Shown here: positions 50,003 to 58,006 of the stretch, piece by piece
Position numbering within the stretch: position 1 is the first letter of the stretch
Layout: each line of letters opens with the position of its first letter
Assembly: GCA_017395365.1 (NCBI GenBank)
Contig: JAFPUN010000002.1
Span: 49,126-113,125, forward strand
From: Bacteroidales bacterium
GTDB taxonomy: Bacteria; Bacteroidota; Bacteroidia; Bacteroidales; F082
DNA length: 64,000 bases
Direction: 5' to 3'
The notes under the pieces: generated by a model
Seen by the model: only the letters and a program-made list of their open reading frames with translations
Told to the model about the DNA's origin: nothing
Databases searched by the model: none
Made by a program: the position numbers and the translations under genes

Positions 50003-50524
50003 ATGAAAAAACTATTCATCTTTATCACCATGGCAACCTTCGCATTCGCCATGATGGCATGCAACAACAACGGAAACAACAAACAAAACACTGACAACAA
50101 AGCAAGCACAGAGAACACCGTCAGCACACCAGATGCCTCGGTAGAGTTGGGCAAAACCTTCTTGGAGAACTTCTACCAAGGGCTGGAGGAAGCATTTGAC
50201 CAAGAACAAGAGGAAGCCTATCAGTATGTATATAAACATGTTACCCCAAAAGCCAAGCAGTCTCTGATAGACCAATACGACTACGACTGTGATGGCGAAT
50301 GCATGGCGATATGGCTGTTCTTTTATGAGGGAGGCGGTGATGTGATCGGCGACTGCCAGCGCACTATTGAACCGGCTGACGGGCTTTCGTACAAGGTTAC
50401 CAATACCTATTATTATGAAGGCAAAAAAAGCTACGAATATCACGTGAAGCTTGGCCTTGTCAAAGACGGAGACTCTTTCAAGATCGATTCCATCACCCCG
50501 GAAGACGAAGAATACTTCGATTAA
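50003..50524 (+). CDS. Small lipoprotein of unknown function
   Basis: 173 residues from the ATG at 50003. The lipoprotein signal is MKKLFIFITMATFAFAMMAC with the acylated Cys in MMACNNNG. An Asn/Thr/Ser-rich linker follows, then a compact acidic domain (about residues 50-173) with LGKTFLENFYQGLEEAFDQE and a C-terminal strand set ending GDSFKIDSITPEDEEYFD. The pattern resembles small domains of the DUF3828/DUF4878 type (NTF2-like), but the match is weak. malQ starts 6 bp after its stop, so the two may be co-transcribed. Confidence 0.7.
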   Translation: MKKLFIFITMATFAFAMMACNNNGNNKQNTDNKASTENTVSTPDASVELGKTFLENFYQGLEEAFDQEQEEAYQYVYKHVTPKAKQSLIDQYDYDCDGECMAIWLFFYEGGGDVIGDCQRTIEPADGLSYKVTNTYYYEGKKSYEYHVKLGLVKDGDSFKIDSITPEDEEYFD

Positions 50525-50530
50525 CGAATC

Positions 50531-52444
50531 ATGGCCTCCTTATTCCGATTAAGATACGACAGCCGCTGGGGCGAGGAACTGTTCCTCACGGGAAACATCC
50601 CGGAATTAGGAAATTGGAATCCTAACAAGGCCGTTCCTATGGAATATGTGGGGCCTGGGATTTGGTCCGCCATGGTAGAGACGGTGTGCACACCGTCTCT
50701 ACAGACAATGGAATACAAATATTTCATCCGTGAAAACGGCCAAATCCATTGGGAGGACGGCCCCAACCGCCTTTTGCCCGAGGGCAAAGACCGCGTTTGG
50801 GATTGGTTCGGACTCACCGAACGCCAAACGATGCGAGGTGTAGCCGTGCCGCTGTTCAGCCTGCGCACGGAAAATGATTTCGGTATCGGTGAGTTTGCCG
50901 ACTTGCCGAAATTAGGCGATTGGTGCTTAGCCAACGGCTTGAAAATCATCCAAATCCTTCCCATCAACGACACGACATTACATTACGACTGGCGCGATTC
51001 GTATCCGTACAATGCCATATCGGCCTTTGCGCTGAACCCGATTTACCTCAACCTCAAGCAATTGGGCATCAAGGAAGACACAGCTTTCAAACGAGCAAGG
51101 ACGATACTCAACAAAGAGGAATCCGTCAACTATCCCAAGGTGCTGAAAGCCAAATGGAAGCATTTCCAAACCGCTTTCGAGCAACAATGGGAAGCGCTGA
51201 AAGGCACCGCTGAATTCCAACAATTTGTCAAGGAGAACGAAGACTGGCTCCATGACTATGCCCAATATTGCGCCGAGCGCGACAACAACGGCACAGAGAT
51301 CCATCTCTTCCTGCAATACCACTGCGACAAACAGCTGCGCGAGGCAGTCAAGGCCTTGCACGACAAGGGCCTACTGCTGAAGGGCGACATTCCCATCGGG
51401 GTAAATCCCTCTGGAGTAGATGTGAAATCACATCCCGACTTGTTCAACCTCGACGTGCAAGTGGGTGCCCCGCCCGACGACTTTGCCTATGAGGGACAGA
51501 ATTGGGGCTTCCCATCCTACAATTGGGAAGCAATGGCGAAGGACAACTACGCCTGGTGGCAACGCCGCCTGCAAGTGATGGCGCGCTATTTCGATGCCTA
51601 CCGCATCGACCATATCTTGGGCTTCTTCCGCATTTGGGAGATACCGAAGTCGACCAGGTCGGGGTTATTGGGACATTTCAATCCTTCTCTGCCTTTGAGC
51701 GTGGAAGAAATTGAAAAACAAGGGTTTAAGTTCAGCAAAAGATTCCATACGACAAGAGGAGTGGAAACGCTTTTCATCCCCGACCCGATTGAGAAGGACA
51801 AATACATTCCTCGCATCGAACTGCAAAGAACCTACCATTACCAGCACCTAAAAGACGACCAAAAACAAGCCCTCGACCGCATCTACGAGGACTTCTACTA
51901 CCACCGCCACAACGAGTTTTGGAAGCAGAAAGCCCTTGAAAAACTGCCACCGCTCATCAACGCGACAAAGATGATTGCCTGCGGCGAGGACTTGGGCATG
52001 ATTCCCGCCTCCGTGCCCGAGGTGATGCAACAGTTGGGCATCATGAGCCTTGAAGTGCAACGAATGCCAAAAGTATTTGGCCACCAGTTCGTGCACACCG
52101 AAGACCTGCCCGAAAACTGCGTCTACACCACCGGCACCCACGACATGCCCACTTTGCGCGGATGGCTTGACGAAGACCGCGTGCGCACCCGCCAATTCTT
52201 CGACAGCCTCGACCTCGACGACCGCAAAATCACCGGCAAGACAATCAAAAAAATCTTGGAAAAACATTGCGACAGCCCATCGAAGTGGAACATCTACCCA
52301 CTGCAAGACCTTCTGGACAGGGAACAAAAGAATTGGTCGCCCAACCCCAAGGAAGACCAAATCAATGTGCCAGCCAATGCCAGAAACCAGTGGAAATGGC
52401 GGATGCGGATGAATTTGGAAACTTTATTGCCACCAATCCGATAA
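50531..52444 (+). CDS. malQ: 4-alpha-glucanotransferase (GH77) with one N-terminal starch-binding domain
   Basis: 637 residues. A CBM20-like module (about 3-90: LFLTGNIPELGNWNPNKAVPM) is followed by GH77. The catalytic set is Asp360 (YRIDHILGFFRIW), Glu486 (CGEDLGMIP) and Asp538 (GTHDMPTLRGW). The enzyme rearranges alpha-1,4-glucans in maltodextrin and glycogen metabolism in the cytoplasm. Many Bacteroidota homologues have two CBM20 modules and about 900 residues; this one has only one. Codons 49-58 are encoded by the 28-bp palindrome at 50675-50702, giving the peptide VETVCTPSLQT in the CBM20 module. Confidence 0.92.
   Translation: MASLFRLRYDSRWGEELFLTGNIPELGNWNPNKAVPMEYVGPGIWSAMVETVCTPSLQTMEYKYFIRENGQIHWEDGPNRLLPEGKDRVWDWFGLTERQTMRGVAVPLFSLRTENDFGIGEFADLPKLGDWCLANGLKIIQILPINDTTLHYDWRDSYPYNAISAFALNPIYLNLKQLGIKEDTAFKRARTILNKEESVNYPKVLKAKWKHFQTAFEQQWEALKGTAEFQQFVKENEDWLHDYAQYCAERDNNGTEIHLFLQYHCDKQLREAVKALHDKGLLLKGDIPIGVNPSGVDVKSHPDLFNLDVQVGAPPDDFAYEGQNWGFPSYNWEAMAKDNYAWWQRRLQVMARYFDAYRIDHILGFFRIWEIPKSTRSGLLGHFNPSLPLSVEEIEKQGFKFSKRFHTTRGVETLFIPDPIEKDKYIPRIELQRTYHYQHLKDDQKQALDRIYEDFYYHRHNEFWKQKALEKLPPLINATKMIACGEDLGMIPASVPEVMQQLGIMSLEVQRMPKVFGHQFVHTEDLPENCVYTTGTHDMPTLRGWLDEDRVRTRQFFDSLDLDDRKITGKTIKKILEKHCDSPSKWNIYPLQDLLDREQKNWSPNPKEDQINVPANARNQWKWRMRMNLETLLPPIR
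50675..50702. repeat. 28-bp GTAGAGACG palindrome, copy 3, inside malQ
   Basis: GTAGAGACGGTGTG/CACACCGTCTCTAC is a perfect 28-bp palindrome in the CBM20 part of malQ. Its length and arms match the intergenic copies at 13014 and 43967. Confidence 0.85.
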
Positions 52445-52451
52445 AAAACCT

Positions 52452-52459
52452 TACCTTTG
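52452..52459 (+). promoter_or_regulatory. -7 box of deoC
   Basis: TACCTTTG, 20 bp before the deoC ATG, with TTG at 52427-52429 as a possible -33 element. Confidence 0.5.
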
Positions 52460-52479
52460 AAGCCTAAATTCAAACCATC

Positions 52480-53325
52480 ATGAAATTCAAACCCTACAAC
52501 CATAGTGAAGCCGCGCTCAACGAACGCATCGCATTGATTCTCAACGAAGAGAAGAAAAAAGGACACGAAAAGGAAGCCTTGCGCACCATCTTCCAAAGCA
52601 TCGACTTCACCACCTTGGAAGCCTTCGACAACGAAGCCAAGATCAAAGACTTCTGCGAAAAGGCCTTGGCCTTCCCAAAGCAGAAACCTCATTTGAGCGT
52701 GCCCGCCATCTGCATCTACAGTCCCTTTATCCGTCAGGCCAAGAAACAGCTTGAAGGTAGTGGCATCCGTGTGGCCACGGTGGCCTGTGCCTTCCCTTCG
52801 GGCATGATGCCCTTCGACTTGAAAGTCAAGGAGGTGGAATATTGCGTCAACGAAGGTGCCGATGAGGTGGACATGGTCATCTCGCGCGGCACATTCCTCG
52901 CTGGTCGCTACGACGAGGTCTTCGACGAAATCAAGACCATCAAGGAAACCTGCGGAAATAAGGCTAGACTGAAAGTCATCCTTGAGACGGGCGAACTGAA
53001 GACCGTGGAAAACATCCGCAAAGCCAGCGAACTGGCAATTCTCGCCGGTGCCGACTTCATCAAGACCTCGACGGGCAAGGTGCCAGTGGCCGCCACACCA
53101 CTCGCCGCCATCGTCATGATCGACACCATCAAGGAATACTACGAAGCAACGGGCAAGAAGGTCGGCTTCAAGCCCGCTGGCGGCATGAAAGTGCCGGACG
53201 ATGCCCTCACCTATTATTATTTGGTGAAAAACATCCTCGGCGAACAGTGGCTCAACCCGAACCTCTTCCGCGTGGGCACAAGCCGCCTCGCTGGACTTAT
53301 CTTGGAACAAATTAATAAATGCTGA
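52480..53325 (+). CDS. deoC: Deoxyribose-phosphate aldolase
   Basis: A 281-residue TIM-barrel class I aldolase that cleaves 2-deoxyribose 5-phosphate to glyceraldehyde 3-phosphate and acetaldehyde. The Schiff-base Lys is Lys195 in ADFIKTSTGK. GADEVDMVISRG, LKVILETGEL and VGFKPAGGMKVPDDA (second catalytic Lys region) are conserved. The N-terminal 45 residues form a helical extension typical of Bacteroidota DeoC. The stop codon (AAA TGC TGA) falls in the left arm of a repeat. Together with cdd, hpt and adk it belongs to nucleoside salvage. Confidence 0.95.
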   Translation: MKFKPYNHSEAALNERIALILNEEKKKGHEKEALRTIFQSIDFTTLEAFDNEAKIKDFCEKALAFPKQKPHLSVPAICIYSPFIRQAKKQLEGSGIRVATVACAFPSGMMPFDLKVKEVEYCVNEGADEVDMVISRGTFLAGRYDEVFDEIKTIKETCGNKARLKVILETGELKTVENIRKASELAILAGADFIKTSTGKVPVAATPLAAIVMIDTIKEYYEATGKKVGFKPAGGMKVPDDALTYYYLVKNILGEQWLNPNLFRVGTSRLAGLILEQINKC

Positions 53326-53430
53326 ATGCGGAATTATGAAATCGCAGATTCAGCGAAGCTAATGCGGAATGCCGCAATGCGCTGTTGGGCTTCGCCCCCA
53401 TTCAGCATTCCTCATTCAGCATTCCGAATT
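53319..53430. repeat. GAATGCTGAATG-type inverted repeat between deoC and the OsmC gene
   Basis: The left arm ATGCTGAATGCGGAATTA (53319-53336) is matched by the right arm CATTCAGCATTCCTCATTCA, then GCATTCCGAATT (53399-53430). Extra AATGCGGAATGCCGCAATGCG sits between. It contains the deoC stop codon and reads as open frame into the OsmC gene, which produces a spurious longer start. Confidence 0.75.
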
Positions 53431-53442
53431 AAAAACACAAAT

Positions 53443-53853
53443 ATGGCAACAATTAAAGGAACTTATAAAGGTAATCTCCGTAACGAGATGACCCATGTGC
53501 AGTCGGGCAACACCATCCTCACCGACGCACCCACCGACAACCACGGCAAGGGCGAAGCCTTCTCGCCCACCGACCTCGCCTGCGCGGCTCTTGCCGGCTG
53601 CATGATGACCATCATGGGCATCAGCGCGCAAGGCCACAAATTCGACATCGACGGCACCACATACACGGTGAAAAAGACCATGAACGCCGACCCGCGCCGC
53701 ATCGGGCAAATCGACATCGTCTTCAACTTCCCTGCCAAGGAATATACCGAGAAGCAAAAAGCCCTGTTGTGGGCCGCTGCCGAGAGCTGCCCCGTGGGCC
53801 GCTCGCTGCACCCCGATGTCATCGTCAACATCACCATGAACTTCCAAGCCTGA
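53443..53853 (+). CDS. OsmC/Ohr family peroxiredoxin-like protein
   Basis: 136 residues from the ATG at 53443; the upstream open frame is repeat sequence. The two redox Cys of the OsmC fold are in AALAGCMMTIMG (about residue 56) and ESCPVGRSL (about 113), and the FSPTDLACAALAGC segment is diagnostic. The family reduces organic hydroperoxides with a Cys pair; this member is of the short YhfA/OsmC-like subgroup and its physiological substrate is unknown. The start of the next gene overlaps its stop (TGATG), so the two are translationally coupled. Confidence 0.92.
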   Translation: MATIKGTYKGNLRNEMTHVQSGNTILTDAPTDNHGKGEAFSPTDLACAALAGCMMTIMGISAQGHKFDIDGTTYTVKKTMNADPRRIGQIDIVFNFPAKEYTEKQKALLWAAAESCPVGRSLHPDVIVNITMNFQA

Positions 53854-54101
53854 TGAGATACACTTATAGAACCCAAGGCACCTGCAGCCAAGCCATCGAG
53901 TTTGAAATCGAGGATGGCATTTTGAAAAATGTACAGTTCTACGGCGGTTGCAACGGCAACACGCAAGGCGTTGCCACTTTGGTGGAAGGCATGAAGGCAG
54001 AGGATGTCGTTGCCAAACTAGAAGGCATCCGCTGCGGCTTCAAAGGCACCTCTTGTCCCGACCAACTTGCCAAAGCTATCAAACAAGCATTGGCGGAATA
54101 A
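53853..54101 (+). CDS. TSCPD-domain protein (TIGR03905 type)
   Basis: 82 residues. The C-terminal motif GTSCPDQLAKAI gives the TSCPD name. The N-terminus YRTQGTCSQAIEFEIEDG and the middle YGGCNGNTQGVATLVEGM match the small stand-alone family TIGR03905. Four Cys (in GTCSQ, GGCNG, IRCGF and TSCPD) could bind metal, as in the related ribonucleotide reductase tail domain. The ATG overlaps the OsmC stop codon. Function is unknown. Confidence 0.88.
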   Translation: MRYTYRTQGTCSQAIEFEIEDGILKNVQFYGGCNGNTQGVATLVEGMKAEDVVAKLEGIRCGFKGTSCPDQLAKAIKQALAE

Positions 54102-54165
54102 ATTAAATGCCTTTGCAATTTTATAGACATTCTCGCGTTAATTGAGCAAACAAACATAATCGAAT

Positions 54166-55269
54166 ATGAAGAAACACATTTTATCGGTGGCAGTATTGGC
54201 ACTTGCAGTCGCCCTTACCACCTTCAGTAGCTGCAGAAAACCCAAGGCAGAAGACAACACTCCGGCCAAGGAAGGCCTCTATCTCGGCATCGTAGGGTTC
54301 AACAGCGAACTATACACCATGCCACTCGGCCTGCTCAACCAAGACACGAAACACAACTTTGAGAATTTCGTTGACGGCCTCTCGATGCAAAACGGCACCA
54401 TCCTCTATCATGCCGTCAACACTGGCCTCAACAGCCTGGCAGCAGCCAAAATCCCGGAGAACCTCATCAATGTCTCCGTCGTGACCTTTACCGACGGCCT
54501 CGACCAAGGGTCGTATGTGCTTTCCGACAGCTATAGTTCGGGCAGCGAATACCTGGCAGCCGTCAACTCAAGAATCAACAACGAGCTCGTCGGCGGAACC
54601 AACATCTCGGCCTACTCCATCGGCGTGCGCGGATCGGACGTGAGCGACATCGAAGGCTTCCGCAACAACCTCAAGAAACTGTCGAGCGACCCCACAAACA
54701 ATGTCTTCGAAGTGAGCAACATGAGCGAGGCTTCCGAGCAATTCGCACAAATCGCGCAAAAGCTTTACAACCAGAGCACCTTCTATAATGTCACTCTCAA
54801 ACTGCCGGCACAGGAGCCCAACACGAAAATCCGTTTCACCTTCGACAATGTGACCGATGTCAACGAGTCGCAATGCTACATTGAGGGCACCTACATCAGA
54901 AACGGTGGCAAAGGCCAACTGACTGACATTCAATATGTCGGATTGGAATGCATGTCGGGCATCGCCGTGACGGCCTCGACCGAAGGTATTTTCGACCTGT
55001 TCTCGTTCCAAAACCTCACCGACCAGAATGGAGCTCAAATCAGCACCGACTATGTGAAGCAATGGAACTGGCTCGAGTCGACCTCGCAGTGGCAATACAA
55101 CAGCGAGTTCACGCCTTCGGGCAACACCCAAGTCGTCAACGAATACAAGAGCGCAATGATCATGCTTGTGCTCGACTGCTCCAGCTCACTAGGCAGCGAT
55201 TTCGTCAACATGAAGACGGCAGCCAACGGCTTCATCGAGACCTTGAGCGGTAATTACAACGGTCGTTGA
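54166..55269 (+). CDS. vWA-like lipoprotein with apparently permuted MIDAS motif
   Basis: 367 residues. Lipoprotein signal MKKHILSVAVLALAVALTTF ending SSC (Cys23). Residues 37-205 look like a von Willebrand A domain lacking its first strand: LYLGIVGFNSELYT, NGTILYHAVNTGL with Thr78, VSVVTFTDGLDQGS with Asp110, SAYSIGVRG and FEVSNMSEASEQFAQIAQKL. The missing DxSxS strand and first helix occur at the C-terminus: MIMLVLDCSSSLGSDFVNMK with Asp337, Ser339 and Ser341. Between lies a beta-rich domain of about 125 residues. The simplest reading is a circularly permuted vWA domain with an insertion. It is probably surface or periplasmic; ligand unknown. Confidence 0.78.
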   Translation: MKKHILSVAVLALAVALTTFSSCRKPKAEDNTPAKEGLYLGIVGFNSELYTMPLGLLNQDTKHNFENFVDGLSMQNGTILYHAVNTGLNSLAAAKIPENLINVSVVTFTDGLDQGSYVLSDSYSSGSEYLAAVNSRINNELVGGTNISAYSIGVRGSDVSDIEGFRNNLKKLSSDPTNNVFEVSNMSEASEQFAQIAQKLYNQSTFYNVTLKLPAQEPNTKIRFTFDNVTDVNESQCYIEGTYIRNGGKGQLTDIQYVGLECMSGIAVTASTEGIFDLFSFQNLTDQNGAQISTDYVKQWNWLESTSQWQYNSEFTPSGNTQVVNEYKSAMIMLVLDCSSSLGSDFVNMKTAANGFIETLSGNYNGR

Positions 55270-55295
55270 TTTTTCGACGACAACCATCGACTTTG

Positions 55296-55336
55296 ACGAT
55301 GACCATTTCCATTCGAAGTGGTCATCGTTATTTTTA
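55296..55336. terminator. Hairpin terminator between convergent genes
   Basis: ACGATGACCATTT pairs with AAGTGGTCATCGT and is followed by TATTTTTAT. It serves the vWA-like lipoprotein gene and perhaps the convergent GH16-GH20 gene. Confidence 0.7.
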
Positions 55337-55344
55337 TGCATGGA

Positions 55345-57912
55345 TCATTTGTCGGCAGAGTTTTTGTAGTGGATGCCCGACACTTCAGTCACGGTGCCAT
55401 CGGTATGCAATTTTACGGGCATAAACGCAAAACTCCAGCGTAAGCCATGATAGGTTTTTGGCACACGCATTTCCACAAGGTTTTCACCCTGATTCAAATG
55501 GATGGTTACTGGTTGCCTCATCCAATAAAGCTGCTCATCGGTAAATGGCTCTTCCTCTTCAGGCTTGCCCCAAGTGTTGAAATGGTAGTCATATTTTCCT
55601 GGTTCAAGCCATGATTCCTGCGGCAAGACCTCTTCCCCATTTACGAAGCACTGGCAGCCACCTTCCCATTGTCCTTGTTCTCCAATACCGTAACCATTGC
55701 GATTGGAACGAGCCGGTGTGCAGAAGCCTATCCAAGCCTCAACATCAGTGTCCTCATCGGCTATGATTACTGTTTGCGCCACGGCCGAAGCTCGCTCTCC
55801 TACATTAAAACGATGGACCTGACAAAACATGTCTAAATCGACCACTCCACCACAAGTCAAAAACGGCTGGTTATCATCGACCTGCACCTTCCATTCCATC
55901 AGCGAGTTGGCCACCCAACGCATCTTGTGGCGATAGAATCGGTTGCGATGAATGGCCATCTTCTCTTCAAAATTGGCCAATTGCGAGCCCGCCTCCGTCA
56001 AGGGACCTGGCAAAAGATTCTCGTTCTCCACCTCGCCAGCATCGCCGCCGTTCCAGAACCGTTCGGAAAACGCCATCATACCGTTGATCATGCCGTTATG
56101 AAGTGAGATGTTATCTTCATCATCTACACGGACATCGTTCCAAAGGCATAAGATACCTCCCATCGCCGTTGTGGTGTCAGGCGTGGTTTGCGCAGCAGCC
56201 GTATGCAGAAAACATCGACTCGTAAACAACATCGGGTCATAATAGTTTAAATAACCGACAAAAGAATCAAGGTATTTCCCTGCCTTCTTTGACGCCGCTG
56301 CATTAGAACCTGCTGCCTCATTCCAAATCTGACGAATCACATGGTCAGAAGCGGGCAAGCCCGGATCCCAAGCGATGGGCTGCCGACCGTATCCTGCCAC
56401 CAAGTTCTCTATCCATTGCATGAAGCCTTTGGGGTCTTCAATCCAAACTTCGTCGGAGCCGATATGGATGTATGGACAGTCGCTTTTCGGAATCTCGCGA
56501 AAGAACTCGTCGAGGCATCGCTCCAACACCTTACGGCCTTCCGATGAATCCATCGTAAAACCAAAGGCATTTTTAAAATAGGTGGAATGCCCAGGCATGT
56601 CAATCTCCGGCACCACGGTGATGCCTCGTTCTTTGGCATAAGCAATCACCTCCCGGATCTCATCATAGGTATAGTATCGTCCCTCATCACGCCCTTCTCT
56701 TTGGTGTCGAGCGTCATTGAGTTGCGGATACACCTTACACTCAATGCGCCATGCGGGATAATCGGTGAGGTGCCAATGGAAATAGTTGAGTTTGTAGAAA
56801 CTCATCAAATCAATTGTCTCCTTCAGCTTACTGACAGTCTGATAATTGCGTCCCGTGTCATGCATGAAGCCTCTGAAAGGATATTCCGCCCAGTCATGGA
56901 CTTCAAGGTTGGCTATTTTTCCTTGTTCATCAACTAACTGATTCAAAGTATTTTGTGCCCATATCACATTGCCAGAAATCGTAGCTTTGCCTCGTTTCAC
57001 GACGATACGGTATTCATCGGGATTGTCGAAGGTTTCCTTCGAATCGACCACCACCTTCTTGAACTTATACTTTCTTCTCGTATACTGTTGATATTCCTTG
57101 GGTTCAGGAATCACATCGGTCTTTGTATCCAACTCATAGTAGCGCACATAGTCGATGCGCAGCTCCACCGGCAACTTGGTAGTGTCGATGTAAGGCGAGC
57201 GGTCGCGGCCCAGTTGGGCGTCAAGGATGAGGTAATAGTCTTGCAGGTCGAAAGGGAACTGGCCATCAACGCCCTTACGATAACGAGGATAGTTGAGCGT
57301 CCTTTTGCCGTTGACAAAAAACACAAGACTATCGTGGAAGCGTTCCATGCCATAAGTGTTGTATTCGCCCTGGTTGTATTTCGGATAGGCCACATGTGAA
57401 GGTCTGTTGCGCTTGCCGAGGTGGACCGTATAATGGCTGTGGACGGTATTGTTCACAAAGGGGTTGTCCCTGAAATGCTCCATGATGTCAATCTCGCCCC
57501 CATAGGGCCAATCTATCGACTGGTTGACTTGTGGCATCATCCAGATGGCAGGCCAAAAGCCTTGCGCCACATCAAACTTGGACCTAACCTCCACCCTGCC
57601 AAAGCCAAAGGCCTTGCGGTTGCGACTCCACACACCGCCGGTAAGAAAAGCCGCCGTGTCTTTCGGCAGGAAATCATTCACCATGCCACGAAGCACGAGA
57701 TCACCCTTCTCCAAGGCATACAGCCGTTCATCCGACGACATGTGAATCATCCAGTCGGCCCGGCCTCGCCAAATCTTCGACCATACATTCTTGTCCAAGA
57801 CACTCTCATTGAACTCGTCATGCCAAATCAAAGCATAACGGCGATTCTCTTGAGCCGTAGCCAAGCCCAAAAAACAGAGAGACACCAAAAACAATAAAAA
57901 GTACTTTCTCAA
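55345..57912 (-). CDS. GH16-GH20 bifunctional glycoside hydrolase
   Basis: 855 residues. The start is TTG at 57910-57912: no ATG is available before the signal peptide (LRKYFLLFLVSLCFLGLATA). GH16 domain (about 22-262) has the catalytic motif EIDIME with Glu140, Asp142 and Glu145. It is followed by a GH20b-like linker domain (about 280-345) and a GH20 beta-N-acetylhexosaminidase domain (about 346-690) with Asp487-Glu488 in HIGSDEVW. HWHLTDYPAWRIE and VVPEIDMPGHS are GH20 hallmarks. A C-terminal beta domain follows. GH16 cuts beta-1,3/1,4-galactans or glucans internally and GH20 removes terminal HexNAc, so the fusion suits poly-LacNAc or mucin-type host glycans (inference). Confidence 0.93.
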   Translation of the reverse strand: MRKYFLLFLVSLCFLGLATAQENRRYALIWHDEFNESVLDKNVWSKIWRGRADWMIHMSSDERLYALEKGDLVLRGMVNDFLPKDTAAFLTGGVWSRNRKAFGFGRVEVRSKFDVAQGFWPAIWMMPQVNQSIDWPYGGEIDIMEHFRDNPFVNNTVHSHYTVHLGKRNRPSHVAYPKYNQGEYNTYGMERFHDSLVFFVNGKRTLNYPRYRKGVDGQFPFDLQDYYLILDAQLGRDRSPYIDTTKLPVELRIDYVRYYELDTKTDVIPEPKEYQQYTRRKYKFKKVVVDSKETFDNPDEYRIVVKRGKATISGNVIWAQNTLNQLVDEQGKIANLEVHDWAEYPFRGFMHDTGRNYQTVSKLKETIDLMSFYKLNYFHWHLTDYPAWRIECKVYPQLNDARHQREGRDEGRYYTYDEIREVIAYAKERGITVVPEIDMPGHSTYFKNAFGFTMDSSEGRKVLERCLDEFFREIPKSDCPYIHIGSDEVWIEDPKGFMQWIENLVAGYGRQPIAWDPGLPASDHVIRQIWNEAAGSNAAASKKAGKYLDSFVGYLNYYDPMLFTSRCFLHTAAAQTTPDTTTAMGGILCLWNDVRVDDEDNISLHNGMINGMMAFSERFWNGGDAGEVENENLLPGPLTEAGSQLANFEEKMAIHRNRFYRHKMRWVANSLMEWKVQVDDNQPFLTCGGVVDLDMFCQVHRFNVGERASAVAQTVIIADEDTDVEAWIGFCTPARSNRNGYGIGEQGQWEGGCQCFVNGEEVLPQESWLEPGKYDYHFNTWGKPEEEEPFTDEQLYWMRQPVTIHLNQGENLVEMRVPKTYHGLRWSFAFMPVKLHTDGTVTEVSGIHYKNSADK

Positions 57913-57982
57913 ATTGTTCGTTTTTTTCGGGTGTAAAAATACGATTTTTCCTTTTCGGTTATGCGTTTTCGAGTTTGTTTCT

Positions 57983-57990
57983 TACTTTTG
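57983..57990 (+). promoter_or_regulatory. -7 box of the 5-FTHF cyclo-ligase gene
   Basis: TACTTTTG followed by CCAC, 16 bp before the ATG. Confidence 0.6.
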
Positions 57991-58006
57991 CCACAAATTT
58001 TACCCT

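Noticed and set aside
53326-53442. Extra 39 N-terminal codons for the OsmC gene
   Set aside because: They are translated repeat sequence; the family start is the ATG at 53443.
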